Shown: positions 1-7,156, numbered from the stretch's first letter. The stretch: 27,637 bases of DNA from RGIG1828 sp045586905 (GCA_045586905.1 JAZNBF010000075.1:1-27637); one strand, 5' to 3'. Program-made: numbers and translations. Notes: generated by a model not told the origin, from the letters alone.

Positions 1-362
<362 letters not shown>

Positions 363-425
363 AAAAGAATTGGAATGAGTTAAAGCGTGAGCATAGATAG
401 AAAAAAACTGATATTGTATTAAGTT

Positions 426-545
426 ACTCGGTGGCGATGACGCAGAGGACACACCCGTACCCATCCCGAACACGGAAGTTAAGCTCTGTAGTGCTGATGA
501 TACTTGGCTGGTGACGGCCCGGGAAAGTAGGAAGCTGCCGGGGTT
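426..545 (+). rRNA. rrf: 5S ribosomal RNA, complete
   Basis: The ~120-nt sequence carries the conserved 5S segment CCCATCCCGAACACGGAAGT (about 461-480). Its ends pair to form helix I: 427-435 (CTCGGTGGC) pairs with 534-542 (GCTGCCGGG), allowing wobble pairs. It lies 60-odd nt after the 23S end and just before a strong terminator, the usual last position of an rrn operon. Ends are placed from the helix and may be off by 2-3 nt. Confidence 0.96.
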
Positions 546-547
546 AC

Positions 548-590
548 AAAATCCTGTCGATAGAAATATCGATAGGATTTTATTTTTTTT
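548..590 (+). terminator. rrn operon terminator
   Basis: A 14-bp stem (548-561 with 568-581, one G-T wobble) closes a 6-nt loop and is followed by an uninterrupted run of eight T (583-590). This is a strong intrinsic terminator a few bases after the 5S gene. Confidence 0.93.
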
Positions 591-628
591 GCAAAAAATT
601 CTTGTGTAATTTAACTCATCACTTGTTA

Positions 629-657
629 TTGACTGATTATCCATATAATGTTATAAT
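629..657 (+). promoter_or_regulatory. sigma-A type promoter for the MATE-galT gene cluster
   Basis: TTGACT (629-634) and TATAAT (652-657) are separated by exactly 17 bp. Transcription would start near 664, about 30 nt before the ATG at 694. The ribosome binding site GAAAGGA lies at 676-682. Confidence 0.75.
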
Positions 658-693
658 ATATAAGTTGTTTTATATGAAAGGATTACACACATT

Positions 694-2073
694 ATGAAGA
701 CTTTAAAATCCCTTTTTAAGCCTACCGACATGACCGTCGGCAAACCATGGAAGAGCATAGCGCTTTTTTCCATACCTATGATTATTGGTAACATTGCTCA
801 GCAGCTTTATAGCACTGTTGACAGTATAGTTGTTGGTCAATATGTTGGCGATAGTGCCCTTGCCGCTGTTGGTAGTGCAGTTCCGCTTTTCAACATGCTG
901 CTTGTTCTCTTTGTAGGCATTTCAGCAGGTGTTGGCATCATGGTTTCTCAGTATTTTGGTGCAAAGGAGAGAGAAGAGCTTTCTTCCACCATAGGCACTT
1001 GTATCACAATCACTGCAATATGTTCACTCTTTATTATGCTTGTAGCGCCACCGTTTGTTAAAGGTATTCTTCGCGCTCTCAACACTCCTGAGTCCATACT
1101 CGAAGATTGTACAAGCTATCTTATAATCCTCATGTATGGTGCTGCCGGACTGGCATACTACAATATCTTAAGTGGTATTCTCCGTGGTCTTGGCGATTCT
1201 TTTTCAGCTCTTGTGTATCTTTTAGTTGCCACAGTACTCAACATCTTTCTCGACATTCTTTTTGTGGCAGAATTTGATATGGGCGTCGCCGGTGTATCTG
1301 TTGCTACGGTAATTGCACAGTTTGTGTCATCTTTTCTTTGTCTTATAAAGCTCATAAATATGAAAGAATACTTTGACCTTGGTGTCAGACATCTAAAAGT
1401 GAGCAAAAAGCATCTTATGCAGACAGTTAAGCTCGGACTTCCTTCAGGTCTCACACAGGCTATTTTCTCTTCGGCTATGATTGTTGTTCAGTCACTCACC
1501 AATAGCTTCGGTGAGCTATTTATCGCAGCCAATGTAATAGTTATGCGCGTCGATGGCTTTGCAATGATGCCGAACTTCTCTTTCGGCACAGCCATGACCA
1601 CCTATGCAGGTCAGAATGTTGGCGCAGGCAGACTTGACAGAGTAAAGACAGGAGCAAAGCAAGGTACTCTCATGGCTGTTGCATGCTCTGCCATCATAAC
1701 CTTGATATTGCTTCTCTGCGGCAAATATCTCATGGCAATCTTCACCGAAACAACAGAGCTTGTTAATCTCGGTGTCAAACTGATGCGAATTCTTGCAGTC
1801 GGCTACATTGCCATGGCTGTAACACAAAGCCTCTCCGGCGTAATGAGAGGTGCAGGCGATACCCTCACTCCCATGTGGATTTCTCTCGCCACTTCAGTTC
1901 TTGCAAGAATACCTCTTGCATATGGCATCTCATATCTGACCCGCACACCTGATATGCCTCATGGTATTCAGGAATGTATACAGATTTCACTCCTTGCCAC
2001 CTGGATTTTAGGTGCAGTCTTAACTGCCATTTTCTATGCAGCAGGCAAATGGAAGAAAAAAGCTTTAAACTAA
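694..2073 (+). CDS. MATE family multidrug/Na+ (or H+) antiporter
   Basis: This 459-residue polytopic membrane protein has the usual length and the two-fold repeated architecture (about 12 membrane helices) of MATE exporters. MATE proteins exchange cationic or organic compounds outward against H+ or Na+. Family-typical segments near the N terminus of each half are visible: IPMIIGNIAQQLYSTVDSIV followed by GQYVGDSALAAVG, and LPSGLTQAIFSS with FGELFIAANVIVMRVDGFAM in the second half. The start is supported by GAAAGGA 11 nt upstream and by the promoter at 629-657. It heads a likely four-gene unit with a cyclophilin 25 nt downstream. The substrate cannot be read from sequence; the link with the downstream genes may be positional only. 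Confidence 0.93.
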   Translation: MKTLKSLFKPTDMTVGKPWKSIALFSIPMIIGNIAQQLYSTVDSIVVGQYVGDSALAAVGSAVPLFNMLLVLFVGISAGVGIMVSQYFGAKEREELSSTIGTCITITAICSLFIMLVAPPFVKGILRALNTPESILEDCTSYLIILMYGAAGLAYYNILSGILRGLGDSFSALVYLLVATVLNIFLDILFVAEFDMGVAGVSVATVIAQFVSSFLCLIKLINMKEYFDLGVRHLKVSKKHLMQTVKLGLPSGLTQAIFSSAMIVVQSLTNSFGELFIAANVIVMRVDGFAMMPNFSFGTAMTTYAGQNVGAGRLDRVKTGAKQGTLMAVACSAIITLILLLCGKYLMAIFTETTELVNLGVKLMRILAVGYIAMAVTQSLSGVMRGAGDTLTPMWISLATSVLARIPLAYGISYLTRTPDMPHGIQECIQISLLATWILGAVLTAIFYAAGKWKKKALN

Positions 2074-2098
2074 TATAAAGAGAAAGGAATTTACCACA

Positions 2099-2587
2099 AT
2101 GAATGAAAACACAAAAGTAATTTTTGAAATGGATGACGACACAACCTTTACCGTAGAGCTTTATCCCGAACATGCTCCCGAAACAGTAGAAAACTTTGTA
2201 GAGCTTGTTTCTGAAGGTTTCTATGACGGACTCACCTTCCATCGCATCATTCCCGGTTTTATGACACAAGGCGGCGATCCCGATGGCACAGGCATGGGTG
2301 GCAGCGGCACCAACATCACAGGTGAATTTGCTCAAAACGGTATCGTTAACAACCTCAAGCACGAAAGAGGCGTAATTTCCATGGCTCGTTCCATGATGCC
2401 AAATTCAGCAAGCAGCCAGTTTTTCATCTGCTTCGAAGATGCTCCTCACCTCGATGGCTCATATGCAGCATTTGGCAAGGTAATCGAGGGTATGGATGCA
2501 GTAGACAAAATGGCTTATGTTCCCACCGATTATTCCGACAAGCCTCTTACACCTGTTATAATGAAAAAAGTGTATATTGCCGAATAA
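2099..2587 (+). CDS. Peptidyl-prolyl cis-trans isomerase, cyclophilin type
   Basis: This 162-residue single-domain cyclophilin catalyses cis-trans isomerisation of peptidyl-prolyl bonds and assists protein folding. Signature segments are FHRIIPGFMTQGGD (residues 47-60, with the catalytic Arg at 49 and Gln at 57), SSQFFI (105-110, hydrophobic pocket) and APHLDGSYAAFGKV (115-128). No signal peptide is present, so it is predicted to be cytoplasmic. The family's frequent Trp in the pocket is not apparent here, as in many bacterial cyclophilins. The ribosome binding site GAAAGGA lies about 11 nt before the ATG. It sits 25 nt after the MATE gene and is probably co-transcribed with it. Confidence 0.96.
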   Translation: MNENTKVIFEMDDDTTFTVELYPEHAPETVENFVELVSEGFYDGLTFHRIIPGFMTQGGDPDGTGMGGSGTNITGEFAQNGIVNNLKHERGVISMARSMMPNSASSQFFICFEDAPHLDGSYAAFGKVIEGMDAVDKMAYVPTDYSDKPLTPVIMKKVYIAE

Positions 2588-2631
2588 TTTTGCTATAAAA
2601 ACGAAATTAATATTATATGGAGTGTTAACAA

Positions 2632-2931
2632 ATGACAATCGCTGAATTTTTAGAAATCATAATGGTACTTTGTTTCGGTTTTTCATGGCCTGCAAGTCTC
2701 AGAAAGGCATACAAGGCCCGCACTGCAAAAGGTAAGAGCATATCATTTCTCTTCCTTATTTTCACAGGCTATGTAGCAGGTATTTTTTCAAAATTCCTCT
2801 CTCCTGCATATATGGATGCATTCAGTGAAAAATGGTATGTTTTAATTTTCTATTTTATAAACATCACCATGGTAGGTGCAGAAATAATCATCTATTTCAG
2901 AAACAAACACCTCGACTCATTAAATAAATAA
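2632..2931 (+). CDS. Small PQ-loop / SemiSWEET-like membrane protein
   Basis: This 99-residue hydrophobic protein has three predicted membrane helices (about 5-20, 38-55 and 68-90). A PQ-loop-like segment, WPASLRKAYKARTAKGKSIS (about 19-38), follows helix 1. The family's key Pro is present, but the second PQ or PN residue is Ala here. Bacterial SemiSWEETs are ~90-100-residue proteins that dimerise to pass sugars across the membrane. A sugar-transport role is attractive because galT lies directly downstream, but this is inference: the family also contains members of unknown substrate. The start is supported by GGAGTG upstream. It lies 44 nt after the cyclophilin gene and 27 nt before galT. Confidence 0.7.
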   Translation: MTIAEFLEIIMVLCFGFSWPASLRKAYKARTAKGKSISFLFLIFTGYVAGIFSKFLSPAYMDAFSEKWYVLIFYFINITMVGAEIIIYFRNKHLDSLNK

Positions 2932-2958
2932 AAGTATATATTATAAGAAGGTAATACA

Positions 2959-4452
2959 GTGAATATTTTTTCTTCAATCAAGAGTCTTATAAATTATGCT
3001 ATAACAAAAGACCTCATATCTTCTTCCGATGAGGTCTTTTTTGTTAATGCAATTATGGATGTCCTCGGTCTCGACAACTATGTCGAACCCGACAAATCAT
3101 CTTCTGATATCAGACTCGAAAATATATTAAAAGAAATAACCGGCTATGCTGTGTCTCAAGGCATCATCGAAGACACTGTAACAAGTCGCGACCTTTTTGA
3201 TACGCGCATTATGGGCATTTTTACACCACGCCCAAGCTCTGTCAGAGAAAGGTTTGCAAAGCTTTATATAAAATCTCCAAAGGAAGCCACCGACTATTTC
3301 TATAAGCTTTCATGCGATACCAACTATATACGCACAGACCGTATCAGGAAAGATAAAAAGTGGATATACAAAAGTCCCTATGGCAGTCTCGATATAACCA
3401 TCAATCTTTCCAAACCCGAAAAAGATCCCAAAGAAATTGCCAAAGCGAAAGATGCCCCCGTGGGCTCATATCCCAAGTGTGCGCTTTGCAAAGAAAATGA
3501 AGGATATCGTGGCTCACATGCTAAGGCAGCAAGACAAAACCATCGCTTAATACCTCTCACATTAGATGGCACCGACTACTTTTTGCAATATTCGCCTTAT
3601 GTGTACTATAATGAACACTGCATTGTTTTGGATGCACATCACACCCCTATGAAAATATCCCGCGACACCTTCTGCGCACTTCTGGATTTTGTGCAAAAAT
3701 TCCCTCATTATTTCATAGGCTCCAATGCCGACCTTCCCATTGTTGGTGGTTCAATCCTTTCACACAATCACTTTCAGGGCGGAAGTTACGAATTTGCCAT
3801 GGCAAAAGCACCAATAGAAACTCATGTAACATTTTCGGGATACGAAGAAATTGATGCAGGCATAGTAAAATGGCCAATGTCTGTAATAAGGCTTTCTTCA
3901 TCTTCATGCGAGAGATTGGCTAGTCTTGCCGAAAAGATTTTCATCTCATGGCAAAACTATACCGATGAAAGCTCCTTCATATTTTCTCATACAAATGACA
4001 CCCCACACAACACAATCACCCCGATTGCCCGTATGCGTGATGGCAGATTTGAACTAGATCTTGTCCTTCGCAACAACATCACCACCCCTGAGCATCCTCT
4101 TGGTGTGTACCATCCTCACTCAGAGCTTCACAACATCAAAAAAGAAAACATCGGCCTTATCGAGGTTATGGGGCTCGCTGTTCTTCCGTCTCGTCTCGAC
4201 AGAGAGCTCTCACTCATTGCCGATGCAATAATAAAAGGCGAAGAAATATCGTCTCATGAAGTAATAAATAAGCATGCCGATTGGGTTAATAGCTTCATTC
4301 CTAATTATGATATCATTACTCCCGATAATGTAAATTCCATTCTCCAAAACGAAGTAGGCAAAGTTTTTCTTAAAGTCTTGGAGCATTCGGGAGTTTTTAA
4401 AGATACTGAAATTGGAAGACAGGCATTTTTAAAATTTATCAACCAAATATAA
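2959..4452 (+). CDS. galT: Galactose-1-phosphate uridylyltransferase, class II (Firmicutes type)
   Basis: GalT exchanges UMP between UDP-glucose and galactose-1-phosphate in the Leloir pathway, giving UDP-galactose and glucose-1-phosphate. The 497-residue length matches the long class II enzymes of Gram-positive bacteria rather than the ~350-residue class I enzymes. The active-site segment is SHNHFQGG (268-275), the class II counterpart of the class I HPHxQ motif. A Cys pair, CALC (174-177), and EHCIVLDAHHTP (219-230) are also visible. Translation starts with GTG, supported by AAGAAGGT 7-8 nt upstream. No galK or galE is nearby, so this is an isolated Leloir gene at the end of a probable four-gene unit. 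No strong terminator follows; a weak TTTCG/CGAAA hairpin with a short T run at 4460-4479 could serve. Confidence 0.94.
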   Translation: MNIFSSIKSLINYAITKDLISSSDEVFFVNAIMDVLGLDNYVEPDKSSSDIRLENILKEITGYAVSQGIIEDTVTSRDLFDTRIMGIFTPRPSSVRERFAKLYIKSPKEATDYFYKLSCDTNYIRTDRIRKDKKWIYKSPYGSLDITINLSKPEKDPKEIAKAKDAPVGSYPKCALCKENEGYRGSHAKAARQNHRLIPLTLDGTDYFLQYSPYVYYNEHCIVLDAHHTPMKISRDTFCALLDFVQKFPHYFIGSNADLPIVGGSILSHNHFQGGSYEFAMAKAPIETHVTFSGYEEIDAGIVKWPMSVIRLSSSSCERLASLAEKIFISWQNYTDESSFIFSHTNDTPHNTITPIARMRDGRFELDLVLRNNITTPEHPLGVYHPHSELHNIKKENIGLIEVMGLAVLPSRLDRELSLIADAIIKGEEISSHEVINKHADWVNSFIPNYDIITPDNVNSILQNEVGKVFLKVLEHSGVFKDTEIGRQAFLKFINQI

Positions 4453-4459
4453 AGTGTCG

Positions 4460-4509
4460 TTTCGTGTCGAAATATTTTTGTTGCAATTCTCTCAAAAAAA
4501 TGGTATACT
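4460..4509 (+). promoter_or_regulatory. Promoter of structured RNA A, with conserved upstream inverted repeat
   Basis: TTGCAA (4481-4486) and TATACT (4504-4509) are spaced exactly 17 bp apart. The predicted start is at A4516, which coincides with the first base of the RNA's outer stem. An inverted repeat TTTCG-TGT-CGAAA (4460-4472) lies 8 bp before the -35 box. It is preserved in copy B, so it may be an operator or part of the promoter context rather than only a galT terminator. Confidence 0.8.
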
Positions 4510-4515
4510 ATGTTT

Positions 4516-4680
4516 ACCACACAAAACTACATAAAATTATATAACAGTGTGTATTTTTACTTTGGTAAAAATACAGGCTCTATTTATGCATACTGTTATG
4601 TAATTAAGGTTTTGTGTGGTAACAAACCGGAGCCATGTATTTTTCGAGTGTGTAGCTCCGAGCGAGTTGCACACTTTTTT
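4516..4680 (+). ncRNA. Structured RNA A (unidentified family, ~165 nt)
   Basis: The RNA begins 7 nt after a TATACT box. Its predicted fold has four parts. The outer stem is 12 perfect pairs: 4516-4527 (ACCACACAAAAC) with 4609-4620. An internal loop (4528-4535 / 4605-4608) follows. The inner stem is 16 pairs: 4536-4551 with 4589-4604, including two G-U. An apical hairpin (4552-4560 / 4565-4573, loop TTTG) is followed by an unpaired conserved segment CAGGCTCTATTTATG (4574-4588). The 3' domain has hairpin H1 (4628-4633 with 4655-4660) interleaved with hairpin H2 (4647-4652 with 4670-4675), then six T. The H1/H2 arrangement can form an H-type pseudoknot, or H2 alone a terminator. The paralogue at 4806-4972 has compensatory changes in both long stems. 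It does not match tmRNA, RNase P, SRP RNA or any riboswitch I recognise; 6S RNA was considered because of the long imperfect helix, but the 3' extension does not fit. It could be a trans-acting sRNA or a regulatory leader. Confidence 0.82.
4675..4680 (+). terminator. Terminator U-tract of RNA A
   Basis: The six T follow hairpin H2 (AGTGTG 4647-4652 / CACACT 4670-4675), which has an inner extension AGCTC/GAGTT. A near-palindrome centred on CCGG (about 4677-4697) directly follows and may act as a second, weaker stop signal. Confidence 0.65.
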
Positions 4681-4749
4681 ATTTCCGGAAAATAAAAAGA
4701 TACTAAATGATTTTTAAACAATCAAATTTTGATTGATGATTAAATGTCA

Positions 4750-4799
4750 TTTCGTGTCGAAATGTTTTTGTTGCAATTCTCTCAAAAAAATGGTATACT
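4750..4799 (+). promoter_or_regulatory. Promoter of structured RNA B, with conserved upstream inverted repeat
   Basis: TTGCAA (4771-4776), 17 bp and TATACT (4794-4799) are identical to copy A across the whole core and spacer. The inverted repeat TTTCG-TGT-CGAAA is at 4750-4762. The predicted start is A4806. Confidence 0.8.
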
Positions 4800-4805
4800 A
4801 TGTTT

Positions 4806-4972
4806 ACCACGTGAAATTAAAGATTCTTAACATAGTAAGTATGTATTTTTACTTTGGTAAAAATACAGGCTCTATTTCTGCATACTTGCTATGGGAATCG
4901 ATTTTGCGTGGTAACAAATCGGAGCTATGTATTTTTCGAGTGTGTAGCTCCGAGCGAGTTGCACACTTTTTT
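4806..4972 (+). ncRNA. Structured RNA B (paralogue of RNA A, ~167 nt)
   Basis: This copy has the same architecture as RNA A with different stem sequences. The outer stem 4806-4817 (ACCACGTGAAAT) pairs with 4901-4912 (ATTTTGCGTGGT), so the changes relative to copy A are matched on both strands. Then GATTC (4822-4826) pairs with GAATC (4895-4899), and 4831-4843 pairs with 4881-4893 (13 bp, one G-U). The apical hairpin with TTTG loop and the CAGGCTCTATTTCTG segment follow as in copy A. In the 3' domain H1 is extended to 9 perfect pairs (4919-4927 with 4945-4953); H2 is 4939-4944 with 4962-4967, then TTTTTT. A 41-codon ORF starts 48 nt after the T-run with no promoter of its own in between. RNA B could therefore also act as an attenuating leader for that ORF. 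Confidence 0.82.
4967..4972 (+). terminator. Terminator U-tract of RNA B
   Basis: The T-run follows hairpin H2 (4939-4944 / 4962-4967), as in copy A. The loop of H2 contains the 3' arm of the mutually interleaved hairpin H1, so termination could be conditional. Confidence 0.65.
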
Positions 4973-5019
4973 ATTTCCGGAAAATAAAAAATGCCAAAAA
5001 AAACGAAAGGATTATAACT

Positions 5020-5145
5020 ATGCCAGACTATAAAAAACTATATTTTGAATTGTTCAATGAGATAACTAACATTATTAACAAATTGAAAGAGGTGCAGATA
5101 AAAGCAGAAGAAGACTACATAAATTCCGAAACGGAAAACCGGTAA
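5020..5145 (+). CDS. Small 41-residue charged protein, unknown function
   Basis: The ORF encodes 41 residues beginning MPDYKKLYFELFNEITNIIN and ending in an acidic, polar tail. It is predicted to be cytoplasmic and largely alpha-helical, with no membrane segment. The ribosome binding site AAAGGA is 8-9 nt before the ATG. The pattern YKKLYFxLFNxIT...A(E)xxYI resembles small hypothetical proteins I recall as frequent in clostridial genomes; this recollection is unverified and no function is known to me. It follows structured RNA B and precedes a bidirectional terminator. No promoter is visible in the short gap upstream, so it is probably expressed by read-through from the RNA B promoter. Confidence 0.72.
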   Translation: MPDYKKLYFELFNEITNIINKLKEVQIKAEEDYINSETENR

Positions 5146-5155
5146 GCTTCATATA

Positions 5156-5190
5156 AAAAGAGCTTTCACATATGTGAAAGCACTTTTTTT
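5156..5190 (+). terminator. Bidirectional terminator between the small ORF and the GH18 gene
   Basis: A perfect 20-bp palindrome (5162-5181, GCTTTCACAT and its complement) is flanked by AAAAAGA on the left and seven T on the right. It can terminate the plus-strand transcript and also the minus-strand GH18 gene, whose stop codon is at 5189-5191. Confidence 0.88.
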
Positions 5191-7120
5191 AAATTCCAAG
5201 TTCTTCTCTTATTACCTGCCACACATCACTTGTTTCAAATCCTCTTCTCCAGCTTGCCACACCTGCGAGACCGTATTTTTTTGAGAGGTTAACTCTTTCT
5301 CTTATGCTATCTGCATCTTCAAGCCATAACACATATTCATGGTTGTCTTTCGTCCACGAATATTTTGTCATTTTGTGTTCATTGTCATATGTGCCCTTTG
5401 CATTGTTTTTTTCAATGTATTCATTGGCAGTAGCCATCGATATCGCCTCCGATGACACAACTCTTCCATTTTTCGTTTTCCAGCATCTTATATAATATGG
5501 CATGCCCAGAATAAGCTTTTCAGACGGTATCTCACCAAGAGAAGTTTTTATACATTCTTCTGCCCACACAAGTCCGCTCACAGGTCCCGGTGTTTTGCTC
5601 TGCGCATAATACTGGTCATATGCCATAAGCGCCATATAGTCTGCTATACCACCAAGCTTGTCTCTGTCATAGCACATAGACCAGTTAAGACTTGTAGGCT
5701 CATACTTTGTCACATCCACCGATACTATGGCTCCAAGAGTATGTGCCATAAGAGTTATTTCTTTAACGTGGTTTGTATATGCTCCCTTGTCTGTGTGATG
5801 CATGTTTTCAAAATCAAAATTCACTCCGTCAAGTGAAAATGTGAGCATATGTTCCAAAAGCTTTTCAAACCCCTGTTTCCTTGCCGATGCACTGTTTAAA
5901 AATGCCGATGCAGTCTGTGGATTGAAATCCGTCTTGTACATTGCCCATATATCAAATTCGCTCGACTTTGCATAATCCACATAATCTTTTGTAAGCGACG
6001 AGCTGAAGCTGAGCACGTCACTGTTTTCAGTGTATATGTTACTCTTTTCGTCTTTCCCTTTGCCCGAAATCACAAACGAGGTGGGGGAGACCACATTCAC
6101 TCCCGGTGTGCTTATGTTTTTCGGGTTTGAAAACACTTCCCATGTAAGATTTATCGGCTCATCTTTAATTATATCTGTCTCGTGTTCAAATACACTTGTT
6201 TCACCTCTCAGTGTTATGAGTCTGAGTCGTGATTTCCCCTTATAGCTTCTTTTAACATCGTTAATTTTCGTTGTAACATCATAGGTGACAGTAACATTCG
6301 CAAAAGGCCCGTCCGACAAAACTTTTTCAGTGTTTATGTTTTTCACTTCATTTTCAATCACATACCCCAGCTCTCTTGCCTTTTTGTATGTGTATTCAAT
6401 GTATTCACTGTCTTTAAGTGCACTGCCCGATGCTTTTGAGTGTTTGTTTTCAAAATGCTCTTCTGTAAACGCAAAAGCTGTTTCTTTCACCGTGTAGCTA
6501 TCGGCAGAGGGCACATATTCTTTCATCGCCGCCACAATCATCTTTGCTGCTTCTGCACGGGTGGTTTTGGCATATGGTCTGAAACTTTTGTCAGGATACC
6601 CTGTCACAATACCGTCGTCTACTATCTTATAGAGCTCAGAGGTGTATGCATAATCTTTGCCTATGTCATAAAATTCCACCTCACCAAAAGAATCGCTGGA
6701 AGGTGTAATTCTCGACAGCATAAGTACAATTTCTTCTCTTGTCACACTGTTTTCGGGCCTGAATGTGTTGTCGGGAAATCCGTCAATTATCCCTGCCTTG
6801 TGTGCAGCACTTATCTCGTCAAAAAACATATGCTCTTTGTCCACATCTTCAAATTTTTGCTTTTCAGAACTGCTCTCCAGACCAAATCCTCTCGCAATCA
6901 GTGTGGCAAATTCGCCTCTCGTAATGATGTCATCGGGCTTTGTATACCCCATATATCCGTTCATAACTCCCATAGCTTTGAGAGTGCCTATATTCTCTTC
7001 CGACCAATGCCCGTCAATGTCTTTTACAGTGTTGTCTCCGAAGCTGAAAGCAAATGCACTTGTGTTAACCACAAAAATGAGTGCCATAAAAAACATCAAT
7101 ATGTGTGCAGCTTTTTTCAT
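5189..7120 (-). CDS. Secreted SLH-domain protein with C-terminal GH18 (chitinase-like/YaaH-type) domain
   Basis: This 643-residue protein has a signal peptide (about 1-24, KKAAHILMFFMALIFVVN core). Three S-layer homology repeats follow (about 33-80, 90-137 and 149-199; DITRGEF-, SVTREE- and TTRAEA-type turns). A linker domain of unknown type covers ~200-340 and a GH18 TIM barrel ~340-643. The GH18 catalytic signature DGVNFDFE is at 431-438, with E438 the expected proton donor. The later segment MAYDQYYAQSKTPGPVSG resembles the YaaH/SleL/YdhD branch that acts on peptidoglycan or spore cortex; true chitinases are the alternative. SLH repeats normally bind secondary cell-wall polymer, so the enzyme is predicted to be wall-anchored. 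The start is supported by CGAAAGGGA upstream. It is divergently transcribed from eda. Confidence 0.92.
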   Translation of the reverse strand: MKKAAHILMFFMALIFVVNTSAFAFSFGDNTVKDIDGHWSEENIGTLKAMGVMNGYMGYTKPDDIITRGEFATLIARGFGLESSSEKQKFEDVDKEHMFFDEISAAHKAGIIDGFPDNTFRPENSVTREEIVLMLSRITPSSDSFGEVEFYDIGKDYAYTSELYKIVDDGIVTGYPDKSFRPYAKTTRAEAAKMIVAAMKEYVPSADSYTVKETAFAFTEEHFENKHSKASGSALKDSEYIEYTYKKARELGYVIENEVKNINTEKVLSDGPFANVTVTYDVTTKINDVKRSYKGKSRLRLITLRGETSVFEHETDIIKDEPINLTWEVFSNPKNISTPGVNVVSPTSFVISGKGKDEKSNIYTENSDVLSFSSSLTKDYVDYAKSSEFDIWAMYKTDFNPQTASAFLNSASARKQGFEKLLEHMLTFSLDGVNFDFENMHHTDKGAYTNHVKEITLMAHTLGAIVSVDVTKYEPTSLNWSMCYDRDKLGGIADYMALMAYDQYYAQSKTPGPVSGLVWAEECIKTSLGEIPSEKLILGMPYYIRCWKTKNGRVVSSEAISMATANEYIEKNNAKGTYDNEHKMTKYSWTKDNHEYVLWLEDADSIRERVNLSKKYGLAGVASWRRGFETSDVWQVIREELGI

Positions 7121-7150
7121 CTGTTTATTTCCCTTTCGTGTGATAAAAAC

Positions 7151-7156
7151 AGTATA
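7151..7156 (-). promoter_or_regulatory. Candidate extended -10 promoter of the SLH-GH18 gene
   Basis: On the minus strand the sequence reads TATGCTATACT. This is a TATACT -10 box preceded by TG-N, an extended -10 element, about 30 nt before the ATG. The region 17 bp upstream is TTATAT, a poor -35, which fits an extended -10 promoter. Confidence 0.5.

Larger units (their letters stand above)
4451..4695 (+). repeat. Tandem repeat unit A (promoter + structured RNA), ~245 bp
   Basis: This unit recurs at 4741-4990. The first 70 bases (4451-4520) match the second copy with only a handful of differences, and the last ~85 bases (from GTAACAAA, about 4619) differ at two positions. The middle, which encodes the two arms of a long stem, has diverged in sequence while keeping base pairing. 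A 17-bp inverted repeat (4719-4735, CAATCAAA-T-TTTGATTG) lies between the copies. Confidence 0.95.
4741..4990 (+). repeat. Tandem repeat unit B (promoter + structured RNA), ~250 bp
   Basis: This is the second copy of the unit at 4451-4695, in the same orientation. It contains the same upstream inverted repeat (4750-4762), promoter (4771-4799), hairpin with TTTG loop (4844-4865) and 3' terminator domain. It is followed within 30 nt by a small ORF at 5020. Confidence 0.95.

Noticed and set aside
1865..2362. 165-codon minus-strand ORF spanning the MATE end and cyclophilin start
   Set aside because: Shadow of two strongly supported genes, with no initiation signals.
4516..4680. Identification as 6S RNA
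   Set aside because: The long imperfect helix near the 5' end and the size are suggestive, but the 5' and 3' ends do not form the closing stem, and a separate pseudoknot/terminator domain follows. Not enough to assign the family.
4510..4695. 61-codon ORF over RNA A, sharing a C-terminal SERVAHFFISGK peptide with an ORF over RNA B (4733-4987)
   Set aside because: Its ATG lies at the -10 box with no ribosome binding site. The two copies differ in ways that preserve RNA pairing, and similarity extends outside the frames, so RNA structure explains it better.
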